Origin: Chordicoccus furentiruminis | GTDB lineage: Bacteria; Bacillota; Clostridia; Lachnospirales; Lachnospiraceae | Reading direction: 5' to 3' | Assembly: GCF_019355395.1 (NCBI RefSeq) | Contig: NZ_CP048829.1 | Span: forward strand, 186,001 to 250,000 | Length of the DNA: 64,000 nt | Part shown: one piece after another, positions 19,196 to 28,056 of the stretch | How positions within the stretch are numbered: the first letter of the stretch is position 1 | Layout of the letters: each line of letters opens with the position of its first letter | Made by a program: the position numbers and the translations under genes | Notes under the pieces: model-generated | Database searches by the model: none | What the model was told of the DNA's origin: nothing | What the model saw: the letters and a program-made list of their open reading frames with translations, nothing else

Positions 19196-19232
19196 ATACA
19201 AAACAGGCGCAGAAACTATACGTTTCTGCGCC
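19196..19232 (-). terminator. Terminator of tRNA-Ala
   Basis: A perfect 11-bp stem (19206-19216 with 19222-19232, 5-base loop) is followed on the minus strand by TGTTTTGTATT. It lies 9 bases past the tRNA. Confidence 0.8.
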
Positions 19233-19240
19233 TTGCCGAG

Positions 19241-19312
19241 TGGAGATGAAGGGATTTGAACCCTCGACCTTTCGGATGCGAACCGAACGCTCTCCCACTG
19301 AGCCACATCCCC
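19241..19312 (-). tRNA. tRNA-Ala (anticodon CGC)
   Basis: A 72-base cloverleaf can be drawn with a 7-bp acceptor stem, 4-bp D stem, 5-bp anticodon stem and 5-bp T stem. The anticodon loop TTCGCAT gives anticodon CGC, reading GCG. The acceptor stem carries the G3-U70 pair that defines alanine identity, and the discriminator is A. No CCA is encoded. Confidence 0.93.
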
Positions 19313-19323
19313 GCGACTTGGAT

Positions 19324-19352
19324 ATCATAACTCCGACAGAGGAAGAATGCAA
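19324..19352 (-). promoter_or_regulatory. Promoter of tRNA-Ala
   Basis: TTGCAT (-35, 19352-19347) is separated by 17 bases from TATGAT (-10, 19329-19324) on the minus strand. A palindrome TGCAAG-N5-CTTGCA at 19348-19364 overlaps the -35 and could be a protein site; this is speculative. Confidence 0.6.
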
Positions 19353-19456
19353 GTCATTCTTGCAATTAAATTGTTTTTATTTATATTCAAACCATCGCTG
19401 TCCTGCAGACGGCATCCCCATTCTTGCTTCATTGACGAAGCACCATCCTCCCCGTT

Positions 19457-20452
19457 TCAGCGCTCGAAGCGGCTCTTCTCCGGAAACTTTCGGGCAAGCG
19501 CATCATTGACGGCTGCCCTGTCTCTCTCAAATGAAGCGTCCGTGCTTCCGTCATTGATGCACAGTACCTTATAATCCGATTCAAGCACAAGCTTCCGGAC
19601 GGCGCTGATGTCTCCGGTATCCGTGAGGAGCCCGAAGGAAGCCTTGCGCGGGACGAACCTGCCCTCCAGCAGCATCCAGTTCTTCATGAGCCACTGATTC
19701 ACGTCTTCTCTTGAACGGAACGGATGGCGGCATGTCGCATCCAGTATCTCCGGTTCTTCCTTCCAGATCGTTTCATAGTTGCTTTTCAGATGAGACGTCG
19801 GAAGATGGCTCTCAAACAGTCCGATGATCGTGGAGAATCTCATAAACAGCAGAGTCCTCCATGCCAGCGAACCGTAGGTGAAGGGTCGGATCCAGAGATT
19901 CCGGTGCCGCCGGATATCCTCGACCGTGAAATGGTCGTTCAGCACCTTCAGGTTGTTGATCTCGATATTCCGGATGTCATCCCTGTGTATCGGCTGGGGA
20001 CTGATGGCCGCGATGTCGCAGGGTTTCCCGTTCTGAAAAAAATCCTCCGGCACGGTGGGGTTCAGCACAAACGTGTCATCGTTGAAATAGATGAACTGTT
20101 CCGAAAGCCCCTGGATTCTATGAAAGTTCAATTCAATCGGGTTTGCGCTGAATGCCGGAAGATAGGCGGAAGGAATGTAGTCACTGTGCCGCACCAGCGT
20201 GAGGTCGGGACAGTCCGTGTTCAGCCACGCGGGGCACTGATCCGCCGTAACAAGAAAAACATGGTGTACCCAAGGCATATTTTTCTCGATCCCGCGGAAC
20301 AGGTACGGAAGGCTGCCCCAGTCGCGGAAGCGCACACCGTCATCGCGGTTATGAAGCGGGAGATTCATTCTCCGCCGCGTCTCATCCCGCCTTCTGATCC
20401 AGTCAGGATCGTTTCCGTCCACCCACGCGATCACGATATCCGTACTGCTCAT
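19457..20452 (-). CDS. Stealth family sugar-phosphate transferase
   Basis: This 331-residue protein matches the Stealth family (CR1 to CR4), relatives of GlcNAc-1-phosphotransferase that transfer hexose-1-phosphate in capsule or phosphoglycan synthesis. CR1 is visible as IVIAWVDGNDPDW at residues 6-18, CR2 as RFRDWGSLPYLFRGIE with FIYFNDDTF further on, and CR3/CR4 lie in the C-terminal half (HLKSNYE and INDGS). The ATG at 20452 has AAAGGA 6 bases upstream. It lies 97 bases downstream of the ZIP transporter gene. The exact sugar and acceptor are unknown. Confidence 0.85.
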   Translation of the reverse strand: MSSTDIVIAWVDGNDPDWIRRRDETRRRMNLPLHNRDDGVRFRDWGSLPYLFRGIEKNMPWVHHVFLVTADQCPAWLNTDCPDLTLVRHSDYIPSAYLPAFSANPIELNFHRIQGLSEQFIYFNDDTFVLNPTVPEDFFQNGKPCDIAAISPQPIHRDDIRNIEINNLKVLNDHFTVEDIRRHRNLWIRPFTYGSLAWRTLLFMRFSTIIGLFESHLPTSHLKSNYETIWKEEPEILDATCRHPFRSREDVNQWLMKNWMLLEGRFVPRKASFGLLTDTGDISAVRKLVLESDYKVLCINDGSTDASFERDRAAVNDALARKFPEKSRFER

Positions 20453-20549
20453 AGCTTTCCTTTCAAATCCTGTTCCCATCGTCTGCTGCCGGATCATTGG
20501 ATGATTCGACTGTCGTTTTTCCGTCCTCGTACCGGCCTGCTCTTTCCGG

Positions 20550-21332
20550 TTATCCGAGCGCCACATCCAGCGTCATCATCAGCGTGAAGCCCACAGAGAA
20601 AAAGAGCACGCCGAGGTTCGAATGCTCGCCCGCTGACATCTCGGGAACCATCTCCTCCACAACCACATAGATCATGGCGCCGGCGGCAAAACCGAGAAGC
20701 CCAGGCAGAACCGGAACAAGAAGATCCGCGAACACGATTGTAAGGACGGCGGCTGCCGGCTCCACGATTCCGGAGAGAACGCCGTTGAGGAAAGCCTTCC
20801 CCTTCGGTTCACCGGCGGAGCGGAGCGGCATGGAAATGATTGCCCCTTCCGGAAAGTTCTGGATCGCGATGCCCAGCGACAGCGTCAGCGCCGCGGCCGC
20901 CGTCATGCTGCCGTTCCCGAGCAGATAGCCGGCGTATACGGCTCCTACGGCCATTCCTTCCGGAATATTATGCAGTGTCACCGCGAGAACCATCATCGTC
21001 GTCTTTGCCAGACGGCTTCGGACGCCTTCCGGCTGGTCACTGTTCAGATGCAGATGAGGAATCAGACTGTCGAGCAGCAGCATGAACAGAATGCCGCCCC
21101 AGAATCCCGCCACAGCCGGAAGAAAAGAGAGGCGTCCGAGTCCGCTGCTCTGCTCCATCGCGGGGATCAGAAGACTCCAGACGGAAGCCGCCGTCATCAC
21201 GCCGGCCGCGAAGCCGGTCAAAAGAATCTCCGTCCGAAGCCGAAGCTCCTGTCTCATGAAGAAAACGCAGGCAGCGCCCGCCGATGTGCCTAGAAAAGGC
21301 AACAGCAAGCCTCCGGCTATCGTCACATCCAT
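20550..21332 (-). CDS. ZIP family divalent metal transporter
   Basis: The 260-residue protein has about eight hydrophobic helices. Helices IV and V carry the metal-site signatures HNIPEG and QNFPEGA, as in bacterial ZupT-like importers of zinc, iron or manganese. A His-rich cytoplasmic loop (PHLHLN) lies between helices III and IV. GGGAGACG precedes the ATG. A promoter lies directly upstream, and its -35 element touches the tsf terminator. No metal-regulator site was recognised. Confidence 0.9.
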   Translation of the reverse strand: MDVTIAGGLLLPFLGTSAGAACVFFMRQELRLRTEILLTGFAAGVMTAASVWSLLIPAMEQSSGLGRLSFLPAVAGFWGGILFMLLLDSLIPHLHLNSDQPEGVRSRLAKTTMMVLAVTLHNIPEGMAVGAVYAGYLLGNGSMTAAAALTLSLGIAIQNFPEGAIISMPLRSAGEPKGKAFLNGVLSGIVEPAAAVLTIVFADLLVPVLPGLLGFAAGAMIYVVVEEMVPEMSAGEHSNLGVLFFSVGFTLMMTLDVALG

Positions 21333-21372
21333 ATCCGTCTCCCTTCAATTTTTTCATATCCGCTCTGAAGAG

Positions 21373-21401
21373 ACTATACCATTTCTCTGCCAGCCGAACA
21401 A
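21373..21401 (-). promoter_or_regulatory. Promoter of the ZIP transporter gene
   Basis: TTGTTC (-35, 21401-21396), a 17-base spacer and TATAGT (-10, 21378-21373) with an upstream TGG give a good extended -10 promoter on the minus strand. Confidence 0.6.
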
Positions 21402-21449
21402 CCCCGGGCCCGGACCGCCGCATATGCGCGGCGGCACGAGCCCGGGGTC
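21401..21449 (-). terminator. Terminator after the rpsB-tsf operon
   Basis: A long GC-rich hairpin combines an outer 8-bp stem (CCCCGGGC with GCCCGGGG) and an inner CCGCCGC/GCGGCGG stem. It is followed on the minus strand by TTGTTC, which also serves as the next promoter's -35. Confidence 0.62.
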
Positions 21450-21495
21450 ATATTGTCTGTTTTCGGCCGGATGCACCGGTTCCCGCAAGTCCCGC

Positions 21496-22428
21496 TCAGG
21501 CCTTGCGCTGAGCCGCCACTTCCTCCGCGAAGTTCTCCTGCTTCTTCTCGATGCCTTCGCCGGTCTCGTAACGGACAAAGCCCTTCACGGTGACCCTGGC
21601 GTTATTTTCCTTCGCCACCTGCGCGATGTACTTCGAAACAGACTGCTTGCCGTCCTCGGCCTTGACATAAACCTGATCCATCAGGCAGATCTCGGCCAGC
21701 TCCTTGTTGATGCGGCCCATCACCATGCCGTTCAGAATCTTCTCGTTCGCATTCGGCTTCTCATTCTTTGCCGCTGCCAGAAGAACTTCTTTCTCCTTCG
21801 CGAGGTATTCCTGATCGACCTCGGCGCGCGTGTTGTACTTCGGACGCATCGCAGCCGCCTGCATGGCGACGTTCTTCGCCATCTCACGGATCGCGTCGTT
21901 GATCACATCCGTCTCGACATCGACCAGCACCACGATCTTGCCGCCCGCGTGCGTATAGGACTGAACGAAGCCGTTCGGCTCCTCCACCTTCGCGAACCGG
22001 CGGATCTTGAGGTTCTCGCTGATCACGGCGATCTCCGCGACCAGAGCCTCCTCCACGGTCTTGGAAGCGTCAAACTTCCAGGGCTCAGCCATAAAAGCAT
22101 CGAGATCCTTTGCACTGCTCGCAAGGGCCTGCTGGGCAACTTCGTCCACATATGCCTTGAATTTCTCGTTCTGGGCGACAAAGTCGGTCTCGGAGTTCAC
22201 CTCGACGACCGCGGCCGTCTTTCCGTCCTCGGAGACAATGCCTTCGCAGAGACCTTCCGCGGCGACGCGGCCTGCCTTCTTCGCCGCCTTGGCCATTCCG
22301 TTCTCGCGGAGATAGTCCATCGCCTTGTCCATATCGCCGTCCGTCGCGACCAGCGCCTTCTTGCAGTCCATCATGCCGGCGCCGCTCATCTCGCGCAGTT
22401 CCTTCACCTGTGCAGCCGTAATAGCCAT
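21496..22428 (-). CDS. tsf: Translation elongation factor Ts
   Basis: The 310-residue protein exchanges GDP for GTP on EF-Tu. The N-terminal UBA-like domain holds the family signature LREMSGAGMMDCKKAL (residues 10-25), and the dimerisation core includes NSETDFVA, which contacts EF-Tu. Length is normal. The ATG at 22428 is used because AAAGGAGG precedes it; an in-frame start at 22452 would lie ahead of that site. It follows rpsB by 80 bases, the usual rpsB-tsf operon order. Confidence 0.95.
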   Translation of the reverse strand: MAITAAQVKELREMSGAGMMDCKKALVATDGDMDKAMDYLRENGMAKAAKKAGRVAAEGLCEGIVSEDGKTAAVVEVNSETDFVAQNEKFKAYVDEVAQQALASSAKDLDAFMAEPWKFDASKTVEEALVAEIAVISENLKIRRFAKVEEPNGFVQSYTHAGGKIVVLVDVETDVINDAIREMAKNVAMQAAAMRPKYNTRAEVDQEYLAKEKEVLLAAAKNEKPNANEKILNGMVMGRINKELAEICLMDQVYVKAEDGKQSVSKYIAQVAKENNARVTVKGFVRYETGEGIEKKQENFAEEVAAQRKA

Positions 22429-22508
22429 CTTTATCTGTATCCTCCTTTGCATGGAACGGACGGATGAAGCGTTTCCGTATCGTCCGTCCGCACAAGAATG
22501 ATCTTCAG

Positions 22509-23270
22509 TTACTCGGCGTCCTTCGCGTCCTCATCCGGATACGCCACATACCCTTCCGCCGGAACGTCGGAGGCATCAGCCTCCATCTGGCCCTGGTTCG
22601 CTTCCACGACCGCGTCCGCCATTCTGGAGACAATGAGCTTAACCGCACGGATCGCGTCGTCGTTGCCCGGGATCACGTATGTCAGCTCCTCCGGATCGCA
22701 GTTGGTGTCGCAGATACCGATCAGCGGAATATGAAGAGCGTGAGCTTCCTGCACGCAGATACGTTCCTTCTTCGGGTCGACCACAAAGATTGCGTCCGGA
22801 AGCTTCTTCATCTCGCGGATACCGCCGAGATTCTTCTCCAGCTTCTCGTGCTCTTTCTTCAGATTGAGCACTTCCTTCTTCGGCAGGACATCAAAGGTGC
22901 CGTTCTCGGCCATCTCCTCGATTTCCTTCATTCTCTTGATCCGGCTCTGGATCGTGCGGAAGTTGGTCAGCATACCGCCAAGCCATCTCTCATTGACATA
23001 ATACATGCCGCAGCGGGTCGCCTCGGTGCGGATCGCATCCTGCGCCTGCTTCTTCGTTCCGACGAAAAGAATCTTTCCGCCCTTGGCCGCAATGTCGCCC
23101 ACCGCGTTGTAGGCATCATCGATCATACCGACCGTCTTCTGGAGGTCGATGATGTAGATGCCGTTGCGCTCCGTGTAAATGTACGGCTTCATTTTCGGAT
23201 TCCATCTTCTGGTCTGATGACCGAAATGGACGCCGGCTTCGAGCAGCTGCTTCATGGAAATCACACTCAT
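22509..23270 (-). CDS. rpsB: 30S ribosomal protein S2
   Basis: This 253-residue protein begins [20 protein letters not shown], the typical S2 N-terminus, and continues with RWNPKM and [14 protein letters not shown]. It assembles late on the small subunit. AAGGAG lies 7 bases before the ATG. The first gene of the rpsB-tsf operon, it has an untranslated leader of about 120 bases containing a small hairpin; S2 is known to regulate its own operon in other bacteria, but no specific element was identified here. Confidence 0.96.
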   Translation of the reverse strand: MSVISMKQLLEAGVHFGHQTRRWNPKMKPYIYTERNGIYIIDLQKTVGMIDDAYNAVGDIAAKGGKILFVGTKKQAQDAIRTEATRCGMYYVNERWLGGMLTNFRTIQSRIKRMKEIEEMAENGTFDVLPKKEVLNLKKEHEKLEKNLGGIREMKKLPDAIFVVDPKKERICVQEAHALHIPLIGICDTNCDPEELTYVIPGNDDAIRAVKLIVSRMADAVVEANQGQMEADASDVPAEGYVAYPDEDAKDAE

Positions 23271-23398
23271 TGTACTTCTCCTTGTTCTGTGGTTTTTCTT
23301 CCATATGTTTCCCTCCGACAGACCGCTCCCGCGACTTTCACGGGATTTCTGGGGCACCATGCCGGAATCCACATATGTGCTTATTTCGCAACTTCGTT

Positions 23399-23428
23399 AT
23401 TCTACCATGCCGCCTGTCACGGCGTCAA
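23399..23428 (-). promoter_or_regulatory. Promoter of rpsB-tsf
   Basis: TTGACG (-35, 23428-23423), an 18-base spacer and TAGAAT (-10, 23404-23399) preceded by TGG are seen on the minus strand. Confidence 0.6.
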
Positions 23429-23466
23429 GACCGGACAGCAGACGCTTTTTGATCCGTCACACGCAT

Positions 23467-25101
23467 TCAGACCACGTTCGGCCGTCCGTTCTCACCGAAC
23501 AGATGAATCGAGATCACCGCCGTCAGAACCATAAACGCGAAGAGCATAAGCCCGGAGGCCGCCGGGTCCATATTCGGAAGGAACATCGGGCCGAAGACGG
23601 AAAACGCATTGTTCGCGATATGAGCCGTCACGGATGAGCGAAGCGTCCCGAAATGCTCATAGATCAGAGCCAGCACCATACCGAACAGCGCCGCATAGAC
23701 GCCCTGCGTGAGATTGCCGTGCGCGATCCCGAAGCAGATTCCGCTCAGGACGGCGGCCCACCCGACGCCGAGGCAGTCCCGGATCCGTCTGTAAATCAGT
23801 CCCCGGAACAGCAGTTCTTCCATGACAGGGCCGATGATCACCAGAACCAGCACCTGCGCAGCCAGCCCCGACGACCCGAAAATCTGCTCGATCGTACGGT
23901 AGGAATCATCCTCGACACGGATCATGCTGGTGAAGAAGCCGATCGTCTCGCTGACGCAGATGGAGTAGACTGCCACCTCAAGAAGGCGGGGCAGCGGGAA
24001 GGAGCGGCGGATCGGAATCCGGAAATTCTCTCCCCGGGCTCTCCTTCTCCGTTCATCCCCTCTCAGCAGAAGGAAGAAGACCGGAATCAGAACCGCGTCC
24101 GCCAGTCCCGTAATCCAGAGTCCGTTCGCCAGATAAGCCTCCTGATAACCGATCCCGTGCCGCGATACCGCGATGACAGCCGCGGCCGCCATCGCGATCA
24201 GATAGCTGACACACTCATCCAGCAGAAGCGGATAGATCACGCGCCAGATCCGGAACAGAACAGACCCGTCTCCTGTCAGTGTGACGCCGGTTCTGCGTGC
24301 GTCTTTTCTCCTCCCTGTAACGGGATCCGTGAAGCAGCACCAATCCCCGCTGTCTCCCGGAACCGATGCTTCGCTCACTTCCGCCTCGCCGGCTGCGCGT
24401 GTCCCGCCCGCTGTCCTCTCTCCTCCGGATGGGGTCTCCGCCCTGGCCTGACCGATAAGCACATTCACAATTTCCTGAGGCGTATCCACGATGCAGTCGG
24501 GCCATGCCTTTTCCAGCTCTGCCCGGCTCCCGTAGCCGTACGTGACGCCGATCGACGCAATCCCCGCCTGTCCCGCGCCATCAATGTCATAGCTCCGGTC
24601 CCCGACGATGACAACTTCATCCCGATGCTCCGACATGCCCAGCCGCCTGAGGGCCTCTTCGATGACATCCGCCTTCTTCGTCCGGCCTCCGTTCATCTCA
24701 CTGCCGACCACCTCCGTGAAATACCCTTCGATTCCGAAATACCTCAGGATTTCCCTGCAGAAATGCTCCGGCTTTGAAGAGGCAAGAGCCAGTGTGAAAT
24801 GCTGCTGTCTGAGAGCCGACAGCATCGGCGCGATCCCGTCATAGAGCCTGTTTTCAAAGATCCCTTTCGCAGTATAGCGTTCACGGTACGCCGCTACGGC
24901 CCGGTCCGCCTCCGCCCCGTTCAGATGCGCATATTCCATGAACATCTCCTTCAGAGGAGGCCCCACGAAGACACGGAGTTCTTCAGGATGCTCCGTCTCG
25001 ATCGAAAACTCCTTCTTCAGCGCGTAGGCCACGCAGTTGATAATCCCTTCGCCGGAATCCGTAAGCGTTCCGTCGAGATCAAACAGTACCGTATTCCACA
25101 T
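23467..25101 (-). CDS. Fusion of a HAD phosphatase and a CPBP membrane protease
   Basis: One 544-residue frame joins two enzymes. Residues 1-215 form a phosphoglycolate-phosphatase-like HAD hydrolase: FDLDGTLTDS (nucleophile Asp), ALASSKP, KADV and VGDRSYDID. Residues 216-265 are a Gly/Ala/Glu-rich linker. Residues 270-544 are hydrophobic and contain CPBP (Abi/Rce1-type) motifs: MEELLFRG at about 427-434, FGIAHG, and HIANN, carrying the expected catalytic Glu pair and His/Asn. The HAD part probably acts in the cytoplasm, tethered to the membrane protease. The ATG at 25101 follows AAAGGAAGG. It lies 53 bases after the amidase gene and ends the long operon. Confidence 0.85.
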   Translation of the reverse strand: MWNTVLFDLDGTLTDSGEGIINCVAYALKKEFSIETEHPEELRVFVGPPLKEMFMEYAHLNGAEADRAVAAYRERYTAKGIFENRLYDGIAPMLSALRQQHFTLALASSKPEHFCREILRYFGIEGYFTEVVGSEMNGGRTKKADVIEEALRRLGMSEHRDEVVIVGDRSYDIDGAGQAGIASIGVTYGYGSRAELEKAWPDCIVDTPQEIVNVLIGQARAETPSGGERTAGGTRAAGEAEVSEASVPGDSGDWCCFTDPVTGRRKDARRTGVTLTGDGSVLFRIWRVIYPLLLDECVSYLIAMAAAAVIAVSRHGIGYQEAYLANGLWITGLADAVLIPVFFLLLRGDERRRRARGENFRIPIRRSFPLPRLLEVAVYSICVSETIGFFTSMIRVEDDSYRTIEQIFGSSGLAAQVLVLVIIGPVMEELLFRGLIYRRIRDCLGVGWAAVLSGICFGIAHGNLTQGVYAALFGMVLALIYEHFGTLRSSVTAHIANNAFSVFGPMFLPNMDPAASGLMLFAFMVLTAVISIHLFGENGRPNVV

Positions 25102-25154
25102 ATCGCAAGCCTTCCTTTGTCTCCGTCCGCACGGCAGTTTCACTTTCTTGTGCG

Positions 25155-26258
25155 TCAGCCCGCCGCCGCTTCCGTTCCGCTTCCGGTGTCCGCCGTCTGA
25201 TCCGTCTTTCCCGCGCCGCCGGAAGCGAACCACGCATCAATGCCGTTCGCCAGTCCTGTCACAGTCTGACTCTGGCCCGCCGCACTGATCAGAAACTGCT
25301 CGTCCTCCGCGTTGGAAAGATAGCCGAGCACAATCGTCGTCACCGGAACCTCCGCCCAGTTCATCTCGGTGAGGCCGTCACCGTCCGCTGTCCCCAGAGA
25401 CGGACGGCCGGTCTGGGAGACAAGTGCGCCAAGCAGGTCCTCCGCCAGCGCCTGGCTTGAAGAAACCAGACTGTTCGAGAGCGATGGGCTCTCATAGGTC
25501 GGTTCGATAGCCTGAATGCCGCTTAGAGATGTGTCCTCACTGCTCTCAGAAGTGATGTGAACCAGGATATCCGCTCCGGACAGAAAAGCCGTCCGCGTAC
25601 GCTGCTTCTCGCTCAGCTCCGCGTCATTCGATTCTCTCGTCATCACGACCGTATAACCTCTCCGCTGCAGCTCTTCCCGCAGCTTCAGCGCAATCTGCAG
25701 ATTGATCTCATACCCGTATGTTCCGGTCGCTGCGCCCTGTGCGCCCACCGTCATCTGCTGTGATCGCTCGTCAAGGCCCGGCCCGATGGCCTCCGTCTCC
25801 GTCATCTCCGAAGCCTGATGAGCCGGATCGAGACAGACGACCCGGCTCGCGCCGCCCTTCTTCGCGCCCCGGACAGCCGAGGCGTAACGGCTGACATCCG
25901 GAACGGCCGCTGAAATCAGGCCCTTCAGAATCTCCGCGTTCTTCTGGTTTGCCGCCTTCGTCTGTTCGCTCAGCATCTGTCCGGTCCGGGCCGCCTCATC
26001 GGGATCCGTGCCGTCTGATGTTTCTTCGGAAGCCGGCCTGCTGTCCGACGCAGAAGCACTGTTCTCCGCATCCGAACGTCCGTTCAGGGCGTCCGCCGTT
26101 CCCGGTCCCCCTTCCGTTGTCGAAGCGGCCGTCTCCGTATTCTTCCGGGTCCGAAGCTGCCTGCTGAAACGATACCCATAGCCGGCGAGAACGACGATTC
26201 CCGCAAGGATCAGCACGGCGATCAGCTTCAGGACGATTCTGGATCTCCTGTTCCGCAT
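25155..26258 (-). CDS. N-acetylmuramoyl-L-alanine amidase (Amidase_3)
   Basis: The 367-residue protein has an N-terminal membrane helix (about residues 9-29), a Ser/Thr/Asp-rich spacer to about residue 130, and a zinc amidase domain. The first zinc ligand is in CLDPAHQ, the second in YEINL, and the third in LVHITSES. The final catalytic Glu may lie in NWAEVP or the LSNAEDE segment; the usual VE-x-GFLSN is altered to VLGYLSN. It should cleave the lactyl-peptide bond of peptidoglycan outside the cell. It starts 9 bases after argS and lies between argS and the HAD-CPBP gene. Confidence 0.82.
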   Translation of the reverse strand: MRNRRSRIVLKLIAVLILAGIVVLAGYGYRFSRQLRTRKNTETAASTTEGGPGTADALNGRSDAENSASASDSRPASEETSDGTDPDEAARTGQMLSEQTKAANQKNAEILKGLISAAVPDVSRYASAVRGAKKGGASRVVCLDPAHQASEMTETEAIGPGLDERSQQMTVGAQGAATGTYGYEINLQIALKLREELQRRGYTVVMTRESNDAELSEKQRTRTAFLSGADILVHITSESSEDTSLSGIQAIEPTYESPSLSNSLVSSSQALAEDLLGALVSQTGRPSLGTADGDGLTEMNWAEVPVTTIVLGYLSNAEDEQFLISAAGQSQTVTGLANGIDAWFASGGAGKTDQTADTGSGTEAAAG

Positions 26259-26267
26259 GTTCCGTCC

Positions 26268-28037
26268 TCACATATGATCCGGCGCTTCAAAGCCGAGAAT
26301 CCGGATGCTCCTCTCCAGTACGCGCTTCGTGACATCCAGCAGGGCAATATACGAAGCACGCTTCGCGTCATCCGGTTCGGCAAGGATCTTCGTCTCATGG
26401 TAGAACCGGTTGAAATCGTTGGAAAGCTGATAAATATAGCTGCAGATCCTGTGCGGCGCCAGTTCCTCATAAGCCTCCCGGATCATCGCTCCGAAATCGG
26501 TAAGATCCAGCATCAGCGCCTTGGTCACCTTGTCATCCGGCGGCAGAATCAGGGAATCGTCAGCCGGCTGCATGCCTTCCTTTTCCGCTTTTTCGAGAAT
26601 CGACTTGATACGGACGATCGTATAGAGGATATACGGGCCCGTATTTCCCTCAAACGACGTAAATTTATCGACATCGAAGACATAGTCCTTGGATGCCTGA
26701 TTCGAGAGATCTCCGTACTTGACGGCGGCGAGAGCAACCTGCTCCGCGGTCCTGTCCGCATCTTCCGTACGGACGTTGCGGTTCTCCTTTATCTTCTCCT
26801 TCATTTTCTCCTCAATCTCGTCGAGGAGAGAGGAAAGCCGCATCACGCCGCCTTCCCTCGTCTTGAAGGGCTTGCCGTCCTTTCCGTTCATCGTCCCGAA
26901 TCCCACATGGACAAGCTGCGTGTCCTCTCCGACAATGCCCGCCTTCCGGACGGTCCGGAACACCTGGACGAAGTGCATGCTCTGACGCTTGTCCACCACA
27001 TAGATAATTTCATCCGGATGAAACAGCTTCATCCGTTCCACGATTGTCGCGATATCGGTCGTGCTGTAAAGAGAAGCGCCGTCCGATTTCAGTACGATGC
27101 AGGGGGGAACTTTCCTGCGGTCGGTCGGCTCCTCTACGTCAACGACCAGCGCGCCCTGATCGTAGTGCGCGATGCCGCGGGTCTTCAGATCTTCTATCAT
27201 CGCCGGGATATACGGCTGCGCATCGGACTCGGACTTCCAGAGGTCGAAAGACACGTTCAGCCTTGCGTAATTTCGCTTCAGATCTGCTACCGAAAGATCC
27301 AGAATCGTCTTCCAGAGCGCGCGGTATCCGGGACGGCCTTCCTGAAGCTCATGGGTTGCCTCAAGCGCTTCCTCTCTGTAGGAGTCGTCCTCCTTCGACT
27401 TGGCGGAAGCGAAAGGATAAATTTCCTCCAGATCCGAGATGGTGAACGGCGCCTCCTCCGGATACTCCGCCGCTCCCTCCGAAAAATACGGAAACTCGGG
27501 ATGTCTGCGGCGCATCTCCGTGATGATGAGTCCCATCTGAAGACCCCAGTCTCCCAGATGCACGTCAGCCAGCACTTCATCCCCGACCGCCCGGCAGAGG
27601 CGCTTCAGACACTCGCCGATCACCGCCGAACGAAGATGTCCCACATGCAGCGGCTTTGCCACGTTCGGTCCGCCGTAATCGAGAACGATCTTCTTCGGCT
27701 TTTCCACCTTCTGAATCGCCAGATCCGGATCAGCCGCCATTTCCTTCAGATAATCCGCAAGAAAGGCCGGCGCCACCCGGAGATTCAGGAATCCGGGCTT
27801 CACCACCTCCGCCGTAAACGGCCTCTCGGCGCAATCCGTCAAGGCGGCCACCACATCCTCCGCGATCAGAAACGGCGCCTTATGGTAGGTCTTCGCCGCA
27901 GCGAGCGCGCCGTTGCACTGATATTCCCCCAGATCCGGCCTGTCGGAAACCATTACATGTCCGAGCGTCCGGTCATAGCCGGCCCTTTCAAACGCGTCCC
28001 CCATCGCTTCATCAAGAATATCCGTCAGTTTGTTCAT
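26268..28037 (-). CDS. argS: Arginyl-tRNA synthetase
   Basis: The 589-residue class I synthetase attaches arginine to tRNA-Arg. It has the N-terminal Add-1 domain, the HIGH-type motif PLHVGHLRS at about residues 134-142, a catalytic core ending near KTREGG (replacing KMSKS, usual for many ArgRS), and a C-terminal DALR anticodon-binding domain. Length is close to the family norm. An AGAGAGG site precedes the ATG at a longish spacing. It starts 19 bases after the CARF-like gene, so it belongs to the same transcript; no T-box leader is seen. Confidence 0.95.
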   Translation of the reverse strand: MNKLTDILDEAMGDAFERAGYDRTLGHVMVSDRPDLGEYQCNGALAAAKTYHKAPFLIAEDVVAALTDCAERPFTAEVVKPGFLNLRVAPAFLADYLKEMAADPDLAIQKVEKPKKIVLDYGGPNVAKPLHVGHLRSAVIGECLKRLCRAVGDEVLADVHLGDWGLQMGLIITEMRRRHPEFPYFSEGAAEYPEEAPFTISDLEEIYPFASAKSKEDDSYREEALEATHELQEGRPGYRALWKTILDLSVADLKRNYARLNVSFDLWKSESDAQPYIPAMIEDLKTRGIAHYDQGALVVDVEEPTDRRKVPPCIVLKSDGASLYSTTDIATIVERMKLFHPDEIIYVVDKRQSMHFVQVFRTVRKAGIVGEDTQLVHVGFGTMNGKDGKPFKTREGGVMRLSSLLDEIEEKMKEKIKENRNVRTEDADRTAEQVALAAVKYGDLSNQASKDYVFDVDKFTSFEGNTGPYILYTIVRIKSILEKAEKEGMQPADDSLILPPDDKVTKALMLDLTDFGAMIREAYEELAPHRICSYIYQLSNDFNRFYHETKILAEPDDAKRASYIALLDVTKRVLERSIRILGFEAPDHM

Positions 28038-28056
28038 CAGAATCGTCCTCTCTCAG

